Positions 1-15,000 of a stretch of 64,000 nucleotides of DNA are shown here, piece after piece. The translations under genes were made by a program, and so were the position numbers. Numbering within the stretch: position 1 is the stretch's first letter; every line of letters begins with the position of its first letter. The notes under the pieces were generated by a model. It was not told where the DNA came from, ran no database searches, and saw nothing but the letters and a program-made list of their open reading frames with translations. The DNA comes from Agelas oroides. Lineage: Eukaryota; Porifera; Demospongiae; Agelasida; Agelasidae. The stretch is from contig OX422192.1 of assembly GCA_949130485.1 (NCBI GenBank), positions 7,975,085-8,039,084 of the forward strand, written 5' to 3'.

Positions 1-1740
1 GTTACACTTTATCGAAGGGTGGCTTTGCGTCGTAGCTGGCTAATGGGGCCACACTCGCTATATAGTTACACCATGCTCACGGTAGCGTTTTGCCAGTCAG
101 AGTGTTAGTTAGGTGCCATCAGAACTTGAGCTTCCAAGGCCCACGGCTCCGTCGTACGTTATTGTGGTAATGAGTAGTTGTAAGCATACATGGGCGCTCT
201 TTCATGTTTAAATGCAGAAACGCTTAAAAGAACGCCTACCCCCCCTCTTTGGCAGGCTTGTAAGGTGTTCCGCCCATGGGTTCTCTTTCGCGAGAGCACA
301 GTAAGTGCTTTAATTTACTGCCCAAGACCATTATTGTACCATCCACTAAATCCCTACCTGGAGTGTTCTGAATTAAATGTTTTAGTGCTGTCATGTGACC
401 TTCAGCCAATCAGTTGGCAGGTTTATTGACCAATGTTAATTGAGATTACATAACATACTTTCACACGTCATTTCACATGCATTTCATGCCTTACATTGTA
501 AGTGTACAATAAGTAATTTAATATAGAGTCACCTGACTAAATTAAACACTTGATTGGCTAAAGGTCACATGATCAGCACTAAACCCATACATAGCATGTT
601 AGATATTCTAAAAGATGCTAAACACAGAAATTACCAGAATACGTACAAGCTCATGAAGTTGGGCGTAAACAAGAAAGATGTTTACTTGAAGAGGGCGTAT
701 TAGCGAGCACTTATGGCATAATTACTTGTACACCGTTCACATAGCTTCTAATTACTACCAACAATCGAGTAACGTGTCACTGAGCTTTGTCCAATTATAA
801 ACTTCCTTGCGTAAGTTTTCATATCCCGGACATGTTGATAATGGTTGTGTAGAGCTTGCTGCCAGACAAGTTGGTGAATACAACGTTGCCTTGTGCGGCA
901 AGGTGTGTGGGGGTGCCAGTTTTGTAAGTATTCTTTCTGGTTAAATAAACCCTGTTTGGGTGCATGTGCCGTCTTCACACAGCTTCAAACAGCTTTCCTT
1001 GTCTCTGATCACACTACCGTCTTGTCTGGATGTCAAGTTCAAACAACTAGTTCCTAATTGCTGTCAAGAATCAGCTGATCATGTGACCTTCAGCCAATCA
1101 GATGTTTAGAATTTGTGTAGATGGTTCTGTTCATGTGTGCCATACACGAGGCAACATGGTTGCTGGCAACAGTTGGTACAGTGTTAATTGCGTGCATGGG
1201 TGTTGCTGGCAACAGTTGCTGGTCATTAGACGGCCGGTCTATTCACTGGCAACAGTTGCTTGAAACATCAAAGATACCGACAATTAGTGACGTCACACGA
1301 ATACACGCGGTACCTCCGTAATTGATGATGCGCTACATGATCATGTGATTGGAAAATGCATTCGTGTAGCTTGCTACGAGCAACAAAGTTGCTGTATAGT
1401 GTTGTGCACAACAGTCTCCATGGCAACAATGTTGCTGTAGTGTTGTGCACAACATTGTCGCTGGCAACAGTCTCCATGGTAACAATGTTGCCTGTGTATG
1501 GGGCACTTGAAAGTGAAACTTGACAGTGCACACTAATTGAAATTTGGTGTAAACTGCTGTTGACCAGATTTTACCATTCCTTTGTGTACAAGAAATGGTA
1601 AAATCAGGTCGCGCTACATTGTGGAACCGTCGAGCGACGAAACATTTGTAAAGTGAAAATTTAAAATGTGAATTAAGTTTACCACGCAAATTTCCCAATG
1701 TACGGTACACATTTCAAACAATGACTGGCAGAGGACTTAC
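1..1740. other. Intron of the YLPM1-like gene; repeats only
   Basis: No exon was recognised on either strand. Two stretches near 385-410 and 560-590 form an inverted repeat around the words GTGACCTTCAGCCAATCA and TGATTGGCTAAAGGTCAC. At 1140-1490 the phrases TTGCTGGCAACAGTTG and GTTGTGCACAACA recur several times. The stretch 1535-1715 resembles the end of the TACCGTA..GGGAAATTT inverted-repeat family. Confidence 0.5.
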
Positions 1741-1803
1741 CCGAATCAGCTTAGCAATGTGGCTCTTGCCAGCACCAGGTAATCCCCTCAGGATAATCAC
1801 AAT
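1741..1803 (-). CDS. YLPM1: YLPM1-like exon 7 (Walker A exon)
   Basis: 63 bp between acceptor CGCACAG and donor GTAAGT. Encodes IVIILRGLPGAGKSHIAKLI plus the start of an Arg codon. GLPGAGKS fits the Walker A consensus GxxGxGKS. The following exon is not in the window. Confidence 0.9.
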
Positions 1804-4800
1804 CTGTGCGGAGAAGGAAGGAATCAACATGACAACAAGAAGCTCAATCTCTCCCAACAGAAGGCTGGAAGCCACTTTAGAAATTGGTTAATAGGTACAT
1901 CAGCATTCTTGCTAGGCTTATACTGAAATGCACCTTGGAGCTCTTTGGAGCTTCTAATGTGCCCTGGGTCTGCCTCAAACCAACAAATTTTCAGCAGCCA
2001 CTTGAAGCACTAGCCCTCGTAGCCAGGCTGCATGGGAGGAGAGAGATGTCTCTCTCCTCCCACACGGCCTGGGTACGAAGCTACACCAACGAGGCTATTA
2101 AAGTATTTGAACTAGTCTCGTCCCCAGACTCCGCCCTCTCATGAAGAAACACGGTTTGATGAACCAAGTCAAATTTCTTGGGCTTGCTCTTGCGACAGTG
2201 TCACCTAGCAACATTTTGTAGCAAACTCACTCAAAAAAAGCTACGGATACTCAAGTAAATATAAATTTTTTTACTTTCACTGTAGTAAGGGTCTGCGAAA
2301 AAATAATTACCGTTCTCACAATCTCATTGGTCCATGCCACTTTTTGGGAATAAGCCCAAGGAATTCGACTTCGTTCGCCGGGAGGCGCGCGCTAGCTGGG
2401 CACGAGACTATACTTTAAACTCTGAATATGAAACTTGGCACGTTGCTTTGGGAGGCATGATTGAAAACGGTACAGCATTTGGCATTGACAAATAACACGT
2501 CCAGAGATGAGGGATGTGGTCATAAAGTATTAATTGTGTCCTTTGGCCTGTAAATCAGGGGGAGAATGCTGTGAGGATTGAAATAGCAGGCATTCACTGT
2601 TCCAGGCCTTCTCCCTCCATTTTTGCAAATGTAAGCAATCAAAGATGGACAGTGAGAAGGCTTGCGAATAGCCTCGTACCCAGGCTGCTTGTCAAAAAAG
2701 TGTTGACAAGCGGCCTGGCTACAAGGCTAGCTTGTGAAAGACGCTACTCTGAAGTCACAACTCTGGGGATGAAGCCACTCAACAAAGTTGTTATAAGCAA
2801 GCCGTTCAACAAAGCTACTGTAAGTAATCCAACAACAACTGCGGTTATCTTGGCTTCAGTGAAATCTGATAGGCCCAGTTGTACTAGGAAACAGTAGAAA
2901 GGATTCAGTTGTGACTATGTATTGAGTAACTGTTCATATTAGCTCAACCGCAGTAGCATCATTGACCACCTCAATGGCCCTGCACCAGGTAACAGCAAGT
3001 ACTTTCAAAATCAGTGGCTTCGGTACCAGGCGGCTTGACATTAAGTCTTACTAAGAAGCCCTCCCAACTACAAAGCTAGGAGGAAGAATGTCGACATGCC
3101 TGATGCACGCAGACAGGAGGGAAAGCATGGTAGGGGTCCAGGCACGTGACATTAAGTCTTACTAAGAAGCCCCCCCCCCCCCCTCCCCACTACAAAGTGA
3201 GGAGGAAGAATGTCGACATGCCTGATGCACATAGACAGGAGGGAAAGCCTGGTAGGTTTACAATTTCAAGGTTGGCACAATATTGTTTGGACATGGGCAC
3301 ATGTAAAAGTGTGCCCACCCACGTAGCTCCGAGCACCTGATCCTGGCAAGTATACCCATAGCTACAAAGTAGTTTGCACACGGAACATGTACATCTGAAG
3401 AAGTCTCATTCCCATATTGCAAAGATGGTCTGGGAATGAGACTACAGCTTACATGGCTTGGCCGTTCACTTCTTCCGGGTAAGTCAAACAACTTCTCGGC
3501 TGGGACGGTTTTCAGCCGCAAAACAGGAGCTAGAGGGGGAGGCAGGGGGAGAGGAGCATCTGGAAAGGGGGGATTTCTGTGATGGCCCCTGTCATCCAGG
3601 CTATGATTGGGCGGGGGTGAAGGACGATGGTACTCTCTCCTCTGGTCCTCCCAATACCAGTTTTCTTGCTCACGCTCGTACCTAAATTGCTCCTCTCGTG
3701 GGTCTGGGGGATGAAGGAAGGGAGGCTGAGGGGAGCCATGGCGAGGGGGTTCATCGAATCTGGATGGGGGGAAATCTGTTGGTGGACCCCCAAACTGTCG
3801 CTCTTCGGGGTAGCGGGGGTGGGAGGGAGGGAGTGGGGAAGGGTAGCGATCTGGAGGGCCTAAAAAGAGAAAGAAAATATCATATTAATGTGGGAAGAGT
3901 ATTGACACAAGACGTACGTAAGATGTTACATGTAGGACGTGTATCGCATGACTGTTATCATTGTCTGCATTCTTGAGCGCACTAAAACCTCGTTGATTTT
4001 CTTTCACTCGGAGATCAGTTTCTGGGAGACATATATTGCTTGTATCATAGCAACAATCTTTGAAGGACATGGAGAGTCGCTACATTTGAGAAGCTTCTAC
4101 CTTCTGTTGTACGGATAAGGCCAGCTACCTGACTGCATTTTGTGCATGATAGCAGTCCCCATCTCCCAGTCACACCAGCACAGCTGATGAGGCCTGGTAT
4201 TGGCTGAAACGTGTCTTGCACAGTGGATGACTTTTGAAGAACATCTAGGCCTGTCATTTTTTAAAGTTTTTTCAGGGAGATGTGGTTAATTGATTGTTCG
4301 TGTGTTTTCAAGCTCCATTGAAATGGTATGTTCGGAACATCTTTGTAAGTGTCCTGGACTCAGAGATGTCCATACATCTGGAGTTTGGCATATTCCACCG
4401 TATCAAGAGCTTATAACATTAAACTCTTGGCTGTGTTTATTGTGCAAGCTCCACTGAACAACTCTACTGAAGTGGAATGGGTGGAGGTGGTAATGGGTGT
4501 GGCAGTGCATTGCTAGGGGTAACATCCAACAAATAAGTTACATTCCCCACACAGAGCATGCTGCTGGGGAATGTAACTACTATTTGCTGTGTGCACTCAA
4601 TGGAGATGAACAAATTTTACTGTTGTAAGGGAAGTGCTACGTAATAATTATCGATCTCGCAATCTCATTGGTCCTTACCACTTTTGGGGAATAAGCCCCA
4701 AAAATTCAACTTCGTTCGCCAAACCATTTCTCACCGGGAGGCGCGTGCAGGCTGCGCACGTGACTACCTCCAATGATCTAGAGCCTGGACTAACAACGAT

Positions 4801-7800
4801 GTCGATATCGTAGGTGGGACACATAATAGAAATAAAGTAACAGGAAATGACCGATAACTAATTGCTTTACCAGCAGTACATTTTTGTGCATAGGATGTGC
4901 TGAATACGATAGTCATGTGACATGACTCCGATGATGCCATAAGAGGGCACAAAGTTGAATGATGCAAACAGGAAATGACAGTGCAGGAGAGTGTTCATCA
5001 GTAGCACACTCAAGAGCTCATAAGAGGAAGGGGGAGGAAGGAGTGCGTACCTTGCTGTAGTACCTCCGCCTGTGCTATAAATAGTACATCCTGTGATATA
5101 CGGCTTCACTAAGTAAGTGTGAAATGTTGATAGGCATCTCTGTAGCACAATGGCTGAATGCACTAGTCTTGTGCACAGCCTGTGCATGCCGCCTGGCAAG
5201 AAATGGTCTGGTGAACAAAGTCGAATTTGTTGAGCTTATTCCCCCAAAAAGTGGTAAGGACCAATGAGATTACAAGATCGGTAATTAATACGTAGCACTT
5301 CCCTTACAACAGTAAAATTTTTAAAATCTACTCGAGTATCCGTACCTTTTTTGAGCGGGTTTGGCATAAAATGTTTTGAACATTGCTTGCAAAAGTGTAC
5401 GCAAGCCCAAGAAATTTGACTTGGTTCACCAGACTGTTTCTCCTCGTGAGAGGGTGGGGTCTGGGGACGAGACTATCTCGTGCCCAGCCAGCGCATGCCT
5501 CCTGGCAAGTAATGGTCTGGTGAACAAAGTCGAATTTCTTGAGCTTATTTCCATAAAGTGGAGATCGTTAATTGCTATGTAGCACTTCCCTCACAGCAGT
5601 AGAAAATTTTTATCTCTACTCAGGTGTCCATATTTTTTTGAGTGGGTTTGATGCAAAATGTTTTGAATGTTGCTAGGTTACACTGTCGCAAAAGCGTGCG
5701 CTAGCCCCAAAAAATCGACTTCACCAGACCGTGCTGTGTCATTGTGCTGAAGTAGCTAAGGATTTCCGGTGTTGCAACCACAGATTGTGTTTTTCTGCAA
5801 TGCGATTGGCGGTTGGAAAATTCTCCGCAGAAAATAATCAATGTTAATGAAGCCCAAGCAATCGGCCAAATGTCACCAGACCCTCTCCTCTCAGGTGGGG
5901 TCTGGGCACAAAATTAGGGGGAAGTGGGTGGCGTCACTCAAAGGGTGACATATGCACATACATGTAGCTGCTGCTGGGTTTGGCTGTAAAAAGGACCTTG
6001 CTTGGCACCAGGTGGGCCAATGTTAACACCACAAGTTGCTCACACTAATCACAGAGCCTATAGAGTTTAGTGCTGCCAAACTTGACGTGTTGTAAGTTAC
6101 CAGGTGGTGCCACTTGTAGAGCTAAGCAGTCTCGTGCCCAGACCCCACCCTCTCACGAGGAAAAGGCTCTGGTGACTATTGAGCACTGAGTCAGCGGTCT
6201 CAGTTTTTGAACAAGTCAATGGTATAAATCTTGATAACATAGCACATTTCATTGGCTAGCAAGCAAGCTATTTCATTGGCTAGGAAGGAACACATGTAGC
6301 GCTATTTCATTGGCTTGCTCAGAACTGAGACAGCTGACTCAGCACAACCAAGAAAGCGCTCAATAGTCATCAGACCCTTTTCCTCGTGAGAGGGTGGGGT
6401 CTGGGCACAAGACTGATAGCTAGAAGGCATCACCCTTAGTTGAATCTTATACATGTACGACTTCTGATGAATTGGCTGAAAACTGTCGAGGGGGATCAGA
6501 GGTCTGGAAAAAGAGCATTAAAAACTATTCTCTTTTTGACAATCTTAAAGGGGCTATTTCTTTCTTTGAGATGCAAGTACAATCGTTATCAACAATTAAC
6601 TCCAACACTACCATTTTTACCGACTTGGAAAGCTTGGGTATGTTTACATAAGCTTGGGTTACATAAATATTAGCTGGCCATCAACGCAGTCACTCACTTG
6701 TCAAATTGGGGAACGAATATGGTGTAATTGTTCCGCTTCAGTGGATAAATGCATGCCATTACCTAACCTACCTTAACCCATTATAACTGTTACCTTGGCA
6801 ACATACAAACATGCTTTAAACCTCTCTCGTTCTGCATACGTAGGTAATGGGATAGGCCATTAGTGTGGACTGACACGACTCAAAACCCAGGGAAGATTGA
6901 ACAGAAATAGTGTTTTAAAATTCAGTGTTGTTTTAGTTAACTAAAACCAAAGCTAAAATACATTTTAGTAAGGCATAAAACCTTTTAGTAATTAAAACTA
7001 AAACTAAAATTGATGCTGCCTTGGTGCGTTAATGAAAACTACAACAAAACTACTTTAAAATCACCAAAAAATAGTAGTTAACTACAACTAAAAGTACCAT
7101 TACTAACATTTTTAGATGTAGTAATTAAAACTAAAACTAAACTAGTAATTTGAATCTGTAGCCTAATTAAACTAAAATTAAACTACTACTCCAAACATTA
7201 AACTAAAACAACACCAGTGTTTTTCAATGAGCAGGGTATAATTTAGCATGTACAGCCTATCAGTTCTGCTGTCAGCCATGGAAAGTAGTCGTACAACATG
7301 AACAGTCCTGGTGCTAGCCTGGTGACCGTCATCAGAAATGATTCACATATGTGTGCGTGTGCCGCGTATATTAGCCGTGGCTACTATTCAAGGGCAGCGT
7401 TTATTTTGCTCAGAGCTTCCGATTGTGTGGCTACTATTCGAGGCCAGCGTCTATTCAAAGAAATACGGTAGTGGCACAGACTTCTTTCCCTCTTCAGCCC
7501 TACCCCAATAAGGTGTACCTTAGTCTCGTTCCCAGGCCGCATCATGTATATTGCTTCCAGTATAATGTGCGAGGAGCTGTGTCCAATACTGAGAGCGATC
7601 TGTGGATTCGGTTTGGGTCTGGGACGGAGACTAGATTCACCTTTGCCCCCTCAAAAAAGGGGTAGGAGGTATCCCTTGCAGACAGTAGAGTGACAAACCT
7701 TGTTTAGCTACATGCCACGGCCTTTGTGCTGTGATTTGATACTTCACTGGTAAAACCTTCGCTACATAACAGTTCAATGGCGCAGTGTATTGCTTGCTCA

Positions 7801-8921
7801 CGCTCGCCCCACAATGTTCTACATTTGCCTAGTTATTTGTGCTATTGGTGCCTGCTTGATTCAGGTACAGACGAGAAATAAATCTTTGCTGTTAGGGTAC
7901 TTTTCCTGTTTCCTGTCCACGGCCTGCTATGAACAAGCAGGAAGTAGAACTGTCCTATAATGATGTCACTGGTCTTGTATACATGTATGAACACTCAACG
8001 AACCACATCTCCTTTATAAAACAGGCCTAGATGTTATGCAAAGTCACCCACTGCGCAGGATGCGTTTCGGCCAATACCAGGCCTCATCAGCTACGCTGGG
8101 GTGACCGGGAGATGGGGACTGCCATATCATGCACAGAATTCAGTCAGGTGGCTGGCCTTATTCAAAAGTCAGTAGAGACTCCGATCTTCGAAAGCACCGT
8201 CTCTTCGTGCAGCTGTTCACTCACTTCCACCATACATTGTACTTCTATAAATAATAAAGGCCCAGCTGCTTGTGTGCAGTTATGAAGCTAGTCCCAACAG
8301 GAAATATAATTTGGAGTGGTTTAATGTTGCTAGGACCCAGTCTAAAGTCCAGCACTAACCCATTACAGGGTTTCATACAGATGGGGGGGGCCTGGAATTT
8401 TACTATCATCCTGCTACCATCCTGTTTCCCCACCCCCCCCAACTCAAAATCACCCTGCATTAGCAATCCCATCTTGTATATACAATGTACCTACATGTAC
8501 ATGTACCTCTCAATTCCTCATGGTGAGGAGGAGGAGGAGGAAGAGGAGGATTTGGGAGAAGGGGCAGGGGTCTGCCTTCCCACTCAGGTGGCGGCCTCCC
8601 ATGGTGACCATGGGCCTGTGGGGAGCTTCTAAAGCGCTCTTGATCAGGAAACAGGGGCTGTGGAGATCGGGTAATACGGCCTTCTCTCCGGTGATCTCCC
8701 ATGAGGGGTGGAGGAGAGGTACGAAAGTGTTCTTCCTTTCTCTGGTCCGCTAGCAGTGGCTGTGGCGAGTGTCTGAAATGCTCCTCTCTGTGACGGTCTA
8801 GCAATGGAGGGGGCTGGTGTGGGTGCTCGTACCTGGATGTGGGTATGAATGGCGATTGAGATGGATGAATTGACTGACTTTCTCAATGCCATCAAACACC
8901 TCCTCCCTACAGTCCACACAT

Positions 8922-9006
<85 letters not shown>

Positions 9007-12000
9007 CTTGTTACCCACTGTCCAGTGATTTGATAGTGCATACAGTATGTAAAAACGAGGGGGAAGGCCTGGAAGTATTTGGTAGCATCAATGACTACAT
9101 TATATATACGGCTATATATTTGTAACAGGTTGTCAGATTCACCAATTTTGGTCAAATTTTTCAACCATAAAGCTCTGTTTCAGAGCTCAAAATTGTCCAG
9201 CAGTGTATCTACTTAGCCATACAAAACAAGCATACAAAGGAACTGTTCATACCTCCTATCCTCTGTGCGATCACGTGGTTCAAAGTAATTGCTCTCACTC
9301 TCTCTCTCAGGGTATCTTTCCCTCTGGAAGTCAGGGTGAGGAGAAGGAGGAGGGTAACCGCGATCGTAGTGGTCCGAGATTGGCAGAGGAGGAGGAGAGT
9401 ACCGATGGTCAAGATCATGAGGGGCACTGCCAGGTGGGAAAAGTGGTCTTTCAAATAGCCCAGGTCTGGTCAAAGATCCCTCGTGGTCTGATTGATGAAA
9501 TTGCATCTCCTCCCATCTACCTTGTGAAGTAGGGTGGAAAAACGGTCTTTCAATTTCACGATAGTCAGGTCTCGCATCAACATTGCCAAAATCTACTCTT
9601 TCAGGACCGTTTTCTGGAGGGTTGAATTTCACAGGAGGGTGTGGAGGATGTCGATGGTTACCATAGTGATCAAACCCACCCTCATGCTGTGGACCACCGA
9701 CATCAGCTTGTTGATCATGATGGCTGAAATCACTGCTGTTCATGTCAGCAGGCCTGCTGCGCTGGTCACAGCTCCCTCGATTTTGCTCGCTGTGAAACCG
9801 ACTTTCAATAGACTGCTCTCGACTGCGAGATCTCAAGAAGTCATAATTTTCACGTGGGGGTTGATCCGGGGCATAATTTTGATTCTGGTTTTGCTCCCCC
9901 CTCATAGCAGGAGGAGCCCAGTGACGTTCGTGGTGTACGGGAGGACCATTTAGCGTTCTTTTTCCATCTTGAGCTTGGTACCTTTGATCAGTCGCTAGCT
10001 TGTCTTGCTGCCAGGGTGGTTCATTCGGAGGATGGAGAAGAGGACGAGGAGGAGGAAGAAGGGGAGGGGGGGAGTGAGGATAGGGGGCACGCACCTGCAA
10101 AGCACAACAGTATAAACTAAATAGTAATCAGCCCAATCTGGACACTACGGGAAAATAAATAAAATGTCTACATTTCAAGTAGTTTAGTCAACTATAACTT
10201 TAACTACCGTCATTATTCTAATAGAACGGTAGATCCAATCTAGAGGAAAAAATTCAATTTTTGCGAGTTTGTCAATCCAATTATGCGGAAGGCAGCTGCA
10301 TGAATTATTTCGAGTGAATCCAATTTAGCAGAAGAGCCCCATAGTAGAGGACACCACGAAGCATTCTTAGCAAAACAAACGGCGATTTGAATTTGAAACT
10401 ATTTTTAATTTCCTACCGTTCTATTAGAACAATGACGGTAAATACCTTTTAGTATGGCCTTTTAAACATTTTAGTTAATCAAATTACAACTAATTTATTT
10501 TAGCTAAACTGGAAACTACCGTAAACTAAACTAGAACATCCAAGAAGAAACCAACTAAAACAAGAATACACCTTTTTTCCCTGATAACTAAATACCTTTC
10601 AGTAAGGGGGTTTGGTTTTTGGATTTAGAAAATGCTTTCAGTTTAGCTATAGTTTCACGATTTTGCGAATATAGTTTCAATTACTAAAACTCCAGCTCTA
10701 ACAGCACAAACCCTATACTAAGACAACACTGACTTCAAGGATAAATTTACAACGAGAAGATCAATTAGGGGTATCTTGCAACTGTCATGCAGGCGGCGGT
10801 ATCTATCATTACAGGGATTTGGAGTTGTACTATGCACTGCGTCAATCAAAAGATGTCTTTAGCAATACCAAGCTAGACTAAAGTTTTGGCTATCCAAGGC
10901 CCACCAATGATTGCAGTACAAGTGGGTCATTTGTAATACTTGTAGTATATGCTGTTACTAATTACATAATATAACACCATATGTACTGTAAACAGCACCC
11001 ACCAGGGACTACAAAGGCTGTATGGTGGCACCCACCACAATACAATGTGTACTGCAAACAGCACACACCAGGGACTACAAAGGCTGTATGGTGGCACCCA
11101 CCACAATACAACGTGTACTGCAAACAGCACACACCAGGGACTACAAAGGCTGTATGGTGGCACCCACCACAATACAATGTGTACTGTAAACACCACACAC
11201 CAGGGGCTACAAAGGCTCTGAAGTGGTATTCTACAACACTGTCAACTGCACACACCATGATTACTTACAAGGCTAAGAAGACCACATCACATGAATGAAT
11301 GCCAACATGGTACAACGGTAGACTGGCTAATTTGTTCCCATGCCTCTACTGCCCTGCAGTCTTTGATCACTTCAAGTACGTAAATACATTGCCTCGTTCC
11401 CAGGCTCTTGTGCGGGGGAGGAGGAAAGATAGCCTGGTACACACTGTTCGTACATGCGCCAAGTTTCCTTGGTAACCTGTATACTACTCTGCTACACTAA
11501 AACTATGGTCAATTTCTGTTTACCTGCTGAAAGGCCGCACTGCATGGTTATCCTCTCTGTGGGACACATACGGGTGGTTTTGAAGTCAGAAACAATATTG
11601 CTTTGACGGTATTGGTCTGCATTGCTTCATTCGAGGTGATCGGTGAACTTCAAAGGAAAAGATTGCGTCAGTCACGTGCCACAGCGTTTAACTGGAATGG
11701 ACAAACGTGTGGACAATTCCTGCGAGTGAAGAGCCGAGTACCTTTATCGCTCCTTCGTCACAGAGCATGGTCAGTGGCAGGCATCTTTTATACGGGGAAG
11801 TCGGCATGCCTCACAGAGGTTAGTGTAAAGGAGCAGGTTTTACAGAAATTTCCAAATTCCCAGAAATCCTGGGGGAACTGAGCATGAGCAACAGTGTGTA
11901 CCAGGCTCTTTTCTCCGCCCATACACGAGAGCCTCAGAACGAGACTAGTAAATACAGCGATGGAACCAAGGCTACAGTTTAGGCCCATACGAGATCAACA

Positions 12001-15000
12001 GTCTAACTACACAGACAAGTGTCTGCTCGGTGTCAAAAGGTGAAACTACGCGCAGTTTCACAAGTCACAAAGCAGATTTTGTGAGCTACAGCTATGTAAG
12101 ACATTCACAGGAAGTTTAGCCCAATAAACAGCTCGCCACCTTCATTTTCTCACTTTTTATGTCAATTTCGAGCCTCTTTCTAGTCGCGTTCCACCTTTAG
12201 TTGTTGATTGCTCGCAGTATGTGGGAAAAGGCCACATCAAATACCAAGTGATGTAATTGGGATGCATAGCATTTCAATTTTTGCTAGTTCATTGACTTAT
12301 GTTTCCCCTATGCGATGATTTTGATAAACTACCTTACTATATGTACCTTTTTGGAATACATGTAGTTTCCAGCTCGGCCAATAAAGTATACGTATCTAGT
12401 TTGTTTAAAAGGCCATTACTAAACTGAAAACTACTGTAAAGTTAATCAACAACCAGCTAAAACGTACTTCACGCCGTGTGTAGGGATAAACAATTCAGCC
12501 AGAATATCTATTGGATATACTACCAATACGAGGAGTTTATACTCCGAATATACATGTAGTAGTACAATAATGTTTATCCAATACTTATAGCACATTGAGA
12601 CAGTAAACTATAACTTAGTTTTGTGTAAACTATTCTGTACATCCTGCAAGTGTTGTGCAAACTATTATTGTACATAACAGGAGTTTATGACCAGTTATAC
12701 TCTGCTTTTCATCCAATGAAATACTTAGAAAGTGATGTAATGTGGTATAAATAAACATATAGATACACATAGAAATGTACATCTGTACATACAACCAACG
12801 TACCTGCTGGTACGGGGCATGAGGAGCAGGGTTTACATGCTCAAAACGATCAAAATCTTTACCATAGGGGCGTGGCCTCTCGCCAGTGGACTGAGGGGAC
12901 GGGGCATAGCCAGGGTCTTTGGGGACAGAACTGCAATCTGATTGGTCAGACCTTCCTAGAAGTGAAGGCTATTGACAAAAAAGTATGCACACATTATACA
13001 CATGAACACAATATGCCAATGTAGATTTATCTTCCAATTACAGATTACAGCAAATCAGAATGTTTTTACTGTTCATTTGTGTGACCATCACTAAACATTA
13101 ATTTTGACCAGACTACGGGCTTCTATTGGAGTTACACACTCTTATTCAGCCACCCGTTCTTATGTACTCTTGATGTACACATGTACAGTAAGCCGAACAA
13201 CATCAAGGAATCGGTTGAATGTCACCAGACCCTCTCTTCCAGGCATTAATCTAGTGACTACCCAAATTCCTAGGCCTGGTGTGGGTGTGTGGCATTAAAC
13301 ACTATAATTACATTTTCATGATTCAATTACTGAATTGGGGTATCATCCTAATCTCATTTCGCCTAATCCTCCAACAAAATGCACACATGTTCCATTTCGT
13401 TCTTGATGAAATTATGACGATGTGTGACAGCGAGGTTAGGTCTTTTGTCCACTTCAGTAGATGTCTGGGATTTATTATGACCATCAAGGAGTTGACAGAT
13501 GCGGTCCCGATCCGATTTACTTCAATTTGACAGATTCATTAGCGTTTGGTTTCTGTAAGCTACCTAAGGCGTGTACCATGACACACAAAGCAGGCTGCTC
13601 ATGGATAGCAATAGTTGTTGAGGTAGTTGTGCACAGTGGTTGAGGTCGCTTCAGGTACATAATTGGGGCGAGCCTGAGCGAGCCCCACACTAGCGTGACT
13701 GCATTGCGCATGTGTGTGTGTATGCTTGTTGGTTTGTTGGTTTGTTTGGACCGACCACTTACCGTAAATTTTAAATGAGCGCATTCAAATATTTCATGAT
13801 GATTGAATGTCCACGCCGATGGCTAAGCCATGAGAACGAGCCTGAAGGGTTACTGCCAGACTGCAGGGTCGGCGTGAAAGAGAGTGAGAGCGATGACTAT
13901 TCAAGTTGAATGCATTGGCAGCACGCACGGCAACTTACTTTCTGAATCATGGTACAAGTCTGACGATCACGTGACAAGGCAGGCTGTGAGTGACGGTCGG
14001 ACAGCCGGGTGTACGCTGGCTTCAGGTACGCACATGGCATGACCACTCATGCATAGCACGGATTCCCCTGATAACTCGTGGTTTGACTGTGAAGCTTAGC
14101 CCATGCCAGTGTAGCCATAGTAGTCCGGCTGGACGAATAGCTGCATGTCTGTGTGGGCATTCCAAATGCAATCTGCTACTCGCTCAGGCTCGCCCCAGGA
14201 TGATTCAGCATCTTACTAGTTATAGTAAGGGCCATGCATAAATTATATTCATTCAGCTTATATACCATTTGAGGGTAAAGCTTAGCCCACATGTATAGCC
14301 ATAGTAGTCTCGTTCCCAGGCCTTCCCACAGTCCAGGTTTTGATCGCTTGCAGTATGCAAAACGGAGGGAGAAGGCCTGGTATATTTTATCACGTGAATG
14401 ACGTCAGTGACTACCTAGGTAGACAGAGGGGGGGAGGAGTCGTCCCCCATTGAAAGAACCCCAAACGAGCTTGAGGCCTTATCTTGTAGTTTCTGCCCCA
14501 AGTGCTGGAGTTTTGAATGTTCGCAAAGCGAAAAATGTACCACTCCAGGTTAGAAACGAAGAACTCATGCGCGCAATGCATTCTTTCAATGGGGGACCCC
14601 TCCCCCCCTCTGTCTACCTATATGTAGGTAGACACTGATGTCATTCACGTGATAAAATATACCAGGCCTTCCCCCTCCATTTTTGCATACAGCAAGCGAT
14701 TGAAAACTGGACGGTGGGAAGGCCTGGGAACGAGGCTATAGCCATAGCACATGTACGATGTAACTAACTGCCTTGGCTGAAAAGTGGCGATATTGTCTGC
14801 ATACGTGGTCACCTACCTCTGGTGTTATGAAATAATCACACTCATGTTAGGCCTAACATCTATTCACTCTCATGTAAGGCCTAACATCTAATCACACGCA
14901 TGCAAAGACTTACACAGGATGTACATGCATGGTCTGTGTGTCATACCAAGCTAAGAAATCAGCAGTGTGCTGCTCGCTCAGGCTCGCCCCACAAAGATGA

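Larger units (their letters stand above)
3860..8506. other. Intron 5 of the YLPM1-like gene, built largely of foldback elements
   Basis: No exon is needed here, because the phases of exons 5 and 6 already match. The intron holds foldback elements (5164-5474, 5472-5732, 6128-6414, 7521-7633), two copies of a block with the words CCCCATCTCCCAGTCAC and CCTCATCAGCT (about 4108-4260 and 7990-8170, in opposite orientations), and a stretch dense in AACTAAAACTAAA at 6900-7220. Confidence 0.5.
10095..12803. other. Intron 3 of the YLPM1-like gene; minisatellite and inverted-repeat elements
   Basis: Contains an inverted-repeat element (10205-10440), an AT-rich stretch of TTTAGTT/AACTAAA words (10440-10720), a 66-bp minisatellite (10981-11266) and a 560-bp foldback (11390-11947). 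No coding signal. Confidence 0.5.

Noticed and set aside
8644..9164. Open frames on both strands through the (CA)n repeat
   Set aside because: They translate to CVCV or HTHT runs and exist only because a dinucleotide repeat has no stop in these frames.
9534..9953. 139-residue plus-strand frame
   Set aside because: It lies entirely opposite YLPM1-like exon 4, which has splice sites in phase with its neighbours; it is a shadow.
10927..11298. Three overlapping open frames across the 66-bp minisatellite, which could encode a 22-residue repeat protein
   Set aside because: The unit length is a multiple of three, so any stop-free frame in one unit stays open in all. Frames are open on both strands, there is no start or splice context, and the array sits in an intron.
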